NCBI GenBank assembly: GCA_020024595.1
Contig: JAHHTO010000018.1
Coordinates: 1-24,619 of the forward strand
Origin: Schaedlerella sp.
GTDB taxonomy: Bacteria; Bacillota; Clostridia; Lachnospirales; Lachnospiraceae
Length of the DNA stretch: 24,619 nucleotides
Direction of reading: 5' to 3'
Both the position numbers and the translations under genes were made by a program. Each line of letters starts with the position of its first letter. The first letter of the stretch is position 1. Shown here piece after piece: positions 24,310 to 24,619 of the stretch. The notes beneath the pieces are model-generated. The model saw only the letters and a list, made by a program, of their open reading frames with translations. It was not told where the DNA came from and ran no database searches.

Positions 24310-24619
24310 ATGAAAATAGGTTCACACGTTGGAATGAGCGGCAAAGAGATGCTACTCGGTTCTGCAAAAGAAGCCGTTTCTTACGGTGCAAATACATTTA
24401 TGTTCTACACGGGCGCTCCCCAGAACACAAGACGCAAAGAAATCAGTGAATTAAATATTGGTCCGGCATGGGAATACATGAAGGAACACGGAATCGAAGA
24501 GATTATCGTTCATGCCCCTTATATCATTAATCTTGGCAATTCCATAAAACCAGAAACTTTCGAACTTGCAGTAGAATTTCTTGCAAAAGAAATTGAACGT
24601 ACCATCGCCTGCCGAAGCC
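24310..24619 (+). CDS. nfo: Endonuclease IV, N-terminal part (cut by window edge)
   Basis: AP endonuclease of base-excision repair, TIM-barrel with three zinc ions. The 103 visible residues start MKIGSHVGMSGKEMLLGSAK, which is the normal family start. YGANTFMFYTGAPQNTRRK follows, then IIVHAPYIINLGN, whose histidine is a metal ligand in the family. The frame runs off the window at 24619. The ATG has a modest AAAGGTCAGG upstream. It is divergent from argS across 205 bases; no clear promoter of its own was identified beyond a TTGCAC near 24199 with a short spacer to TATACC. Confidence 0.93.
   Translation, partial: MKIGSHVGMSGKEMLLGSAKEAVSYGANTFMFYTGAPQNTRRKEISELNIGPAWEYMKEHGIEEIIVHAPYIINLGNSIKPETFELAVEFLAKEIERTIACRS

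Overview
The window comes from a low-to-mid GC, spore-forming, anaerobic Firmicute, most likely a gut Lachnospiraceae (Clostridia). The support is a complete SCIFF ribosomally made peptide system (scfA/scfB) next to a fused secDF, a spoVT-type sporulation regulator, a relA-MBL-hemZ-hisS-aspS operon, strong AGGAGG ribosome binding sites and promoters close to the TTGACA/TATAAT consensus. Genus is not resolved.

Layout. (1) 1-5870, minus strand: a tightly packed run relA > MBL-fold hydrolase > hemZ > hisS > aspS (aspS cut by the window edge), with gaps of 4-50 bases or overlaps; stringent response, aminoacyl-tRNA supply and an unassigned radical SAM enzyme. (2) 5982-8303, minus: an AllA-like cupin, in the position where clostridia usually carry apt, and recJ. 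(3) 8499-12944, minus: TIGR04086-type membrane protein > scfA (47-residue SCIFF precursor, too short for ordinary ORF lists) > scfB (radical SAM/SPASM maturase) > secDF. An RNA hairpin pair lies between precursor and maturase, and a terminator follows secDF. (4) 13053-17390, minus: spoVT, then the most unusual gene, a 1155-residue secreted surface protein with a complete IdeS/Mac-type (peptidase C66) catalytic domain, several Ig-like/FN3-like repeats, a Ser/Gly spacer encoded by 18-bp tandem repeats and a C-terminal membrane anchor. (5) 17696-19323, plus: PduL-type phosphate acyltransferase and an AEC-family carrier behind a good sigma-A-like promoter. (6) 19366-24104, minus: cytidylate kinase-like protein; argS > alanyl-tRNA editing protein > CPBP protease. 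(7) 24310-end, plus: start of endonuclease IV (nfo).

How the parts fit. Most of the window is conserved core: translation, (p)ppGpp, DNA repair, protein export. The accessory element is the IdeS-like surface protease. In streptococci this family cleaves IgG/IgM in the hinge region, so a membrane-tethered version in a probable gut commensal suggests cleavage of a host immunoglobulin or a similar extended substrate. That substrate assignment is inference; the catalytic Lys-Cys-His-Asp-Asp set is read directly from the sequence. The SCIFF system is a second notable element: precursor, maturase and export-channel gene are consecutive and probably co-transcribed from a promoter just upstream of the precursor.
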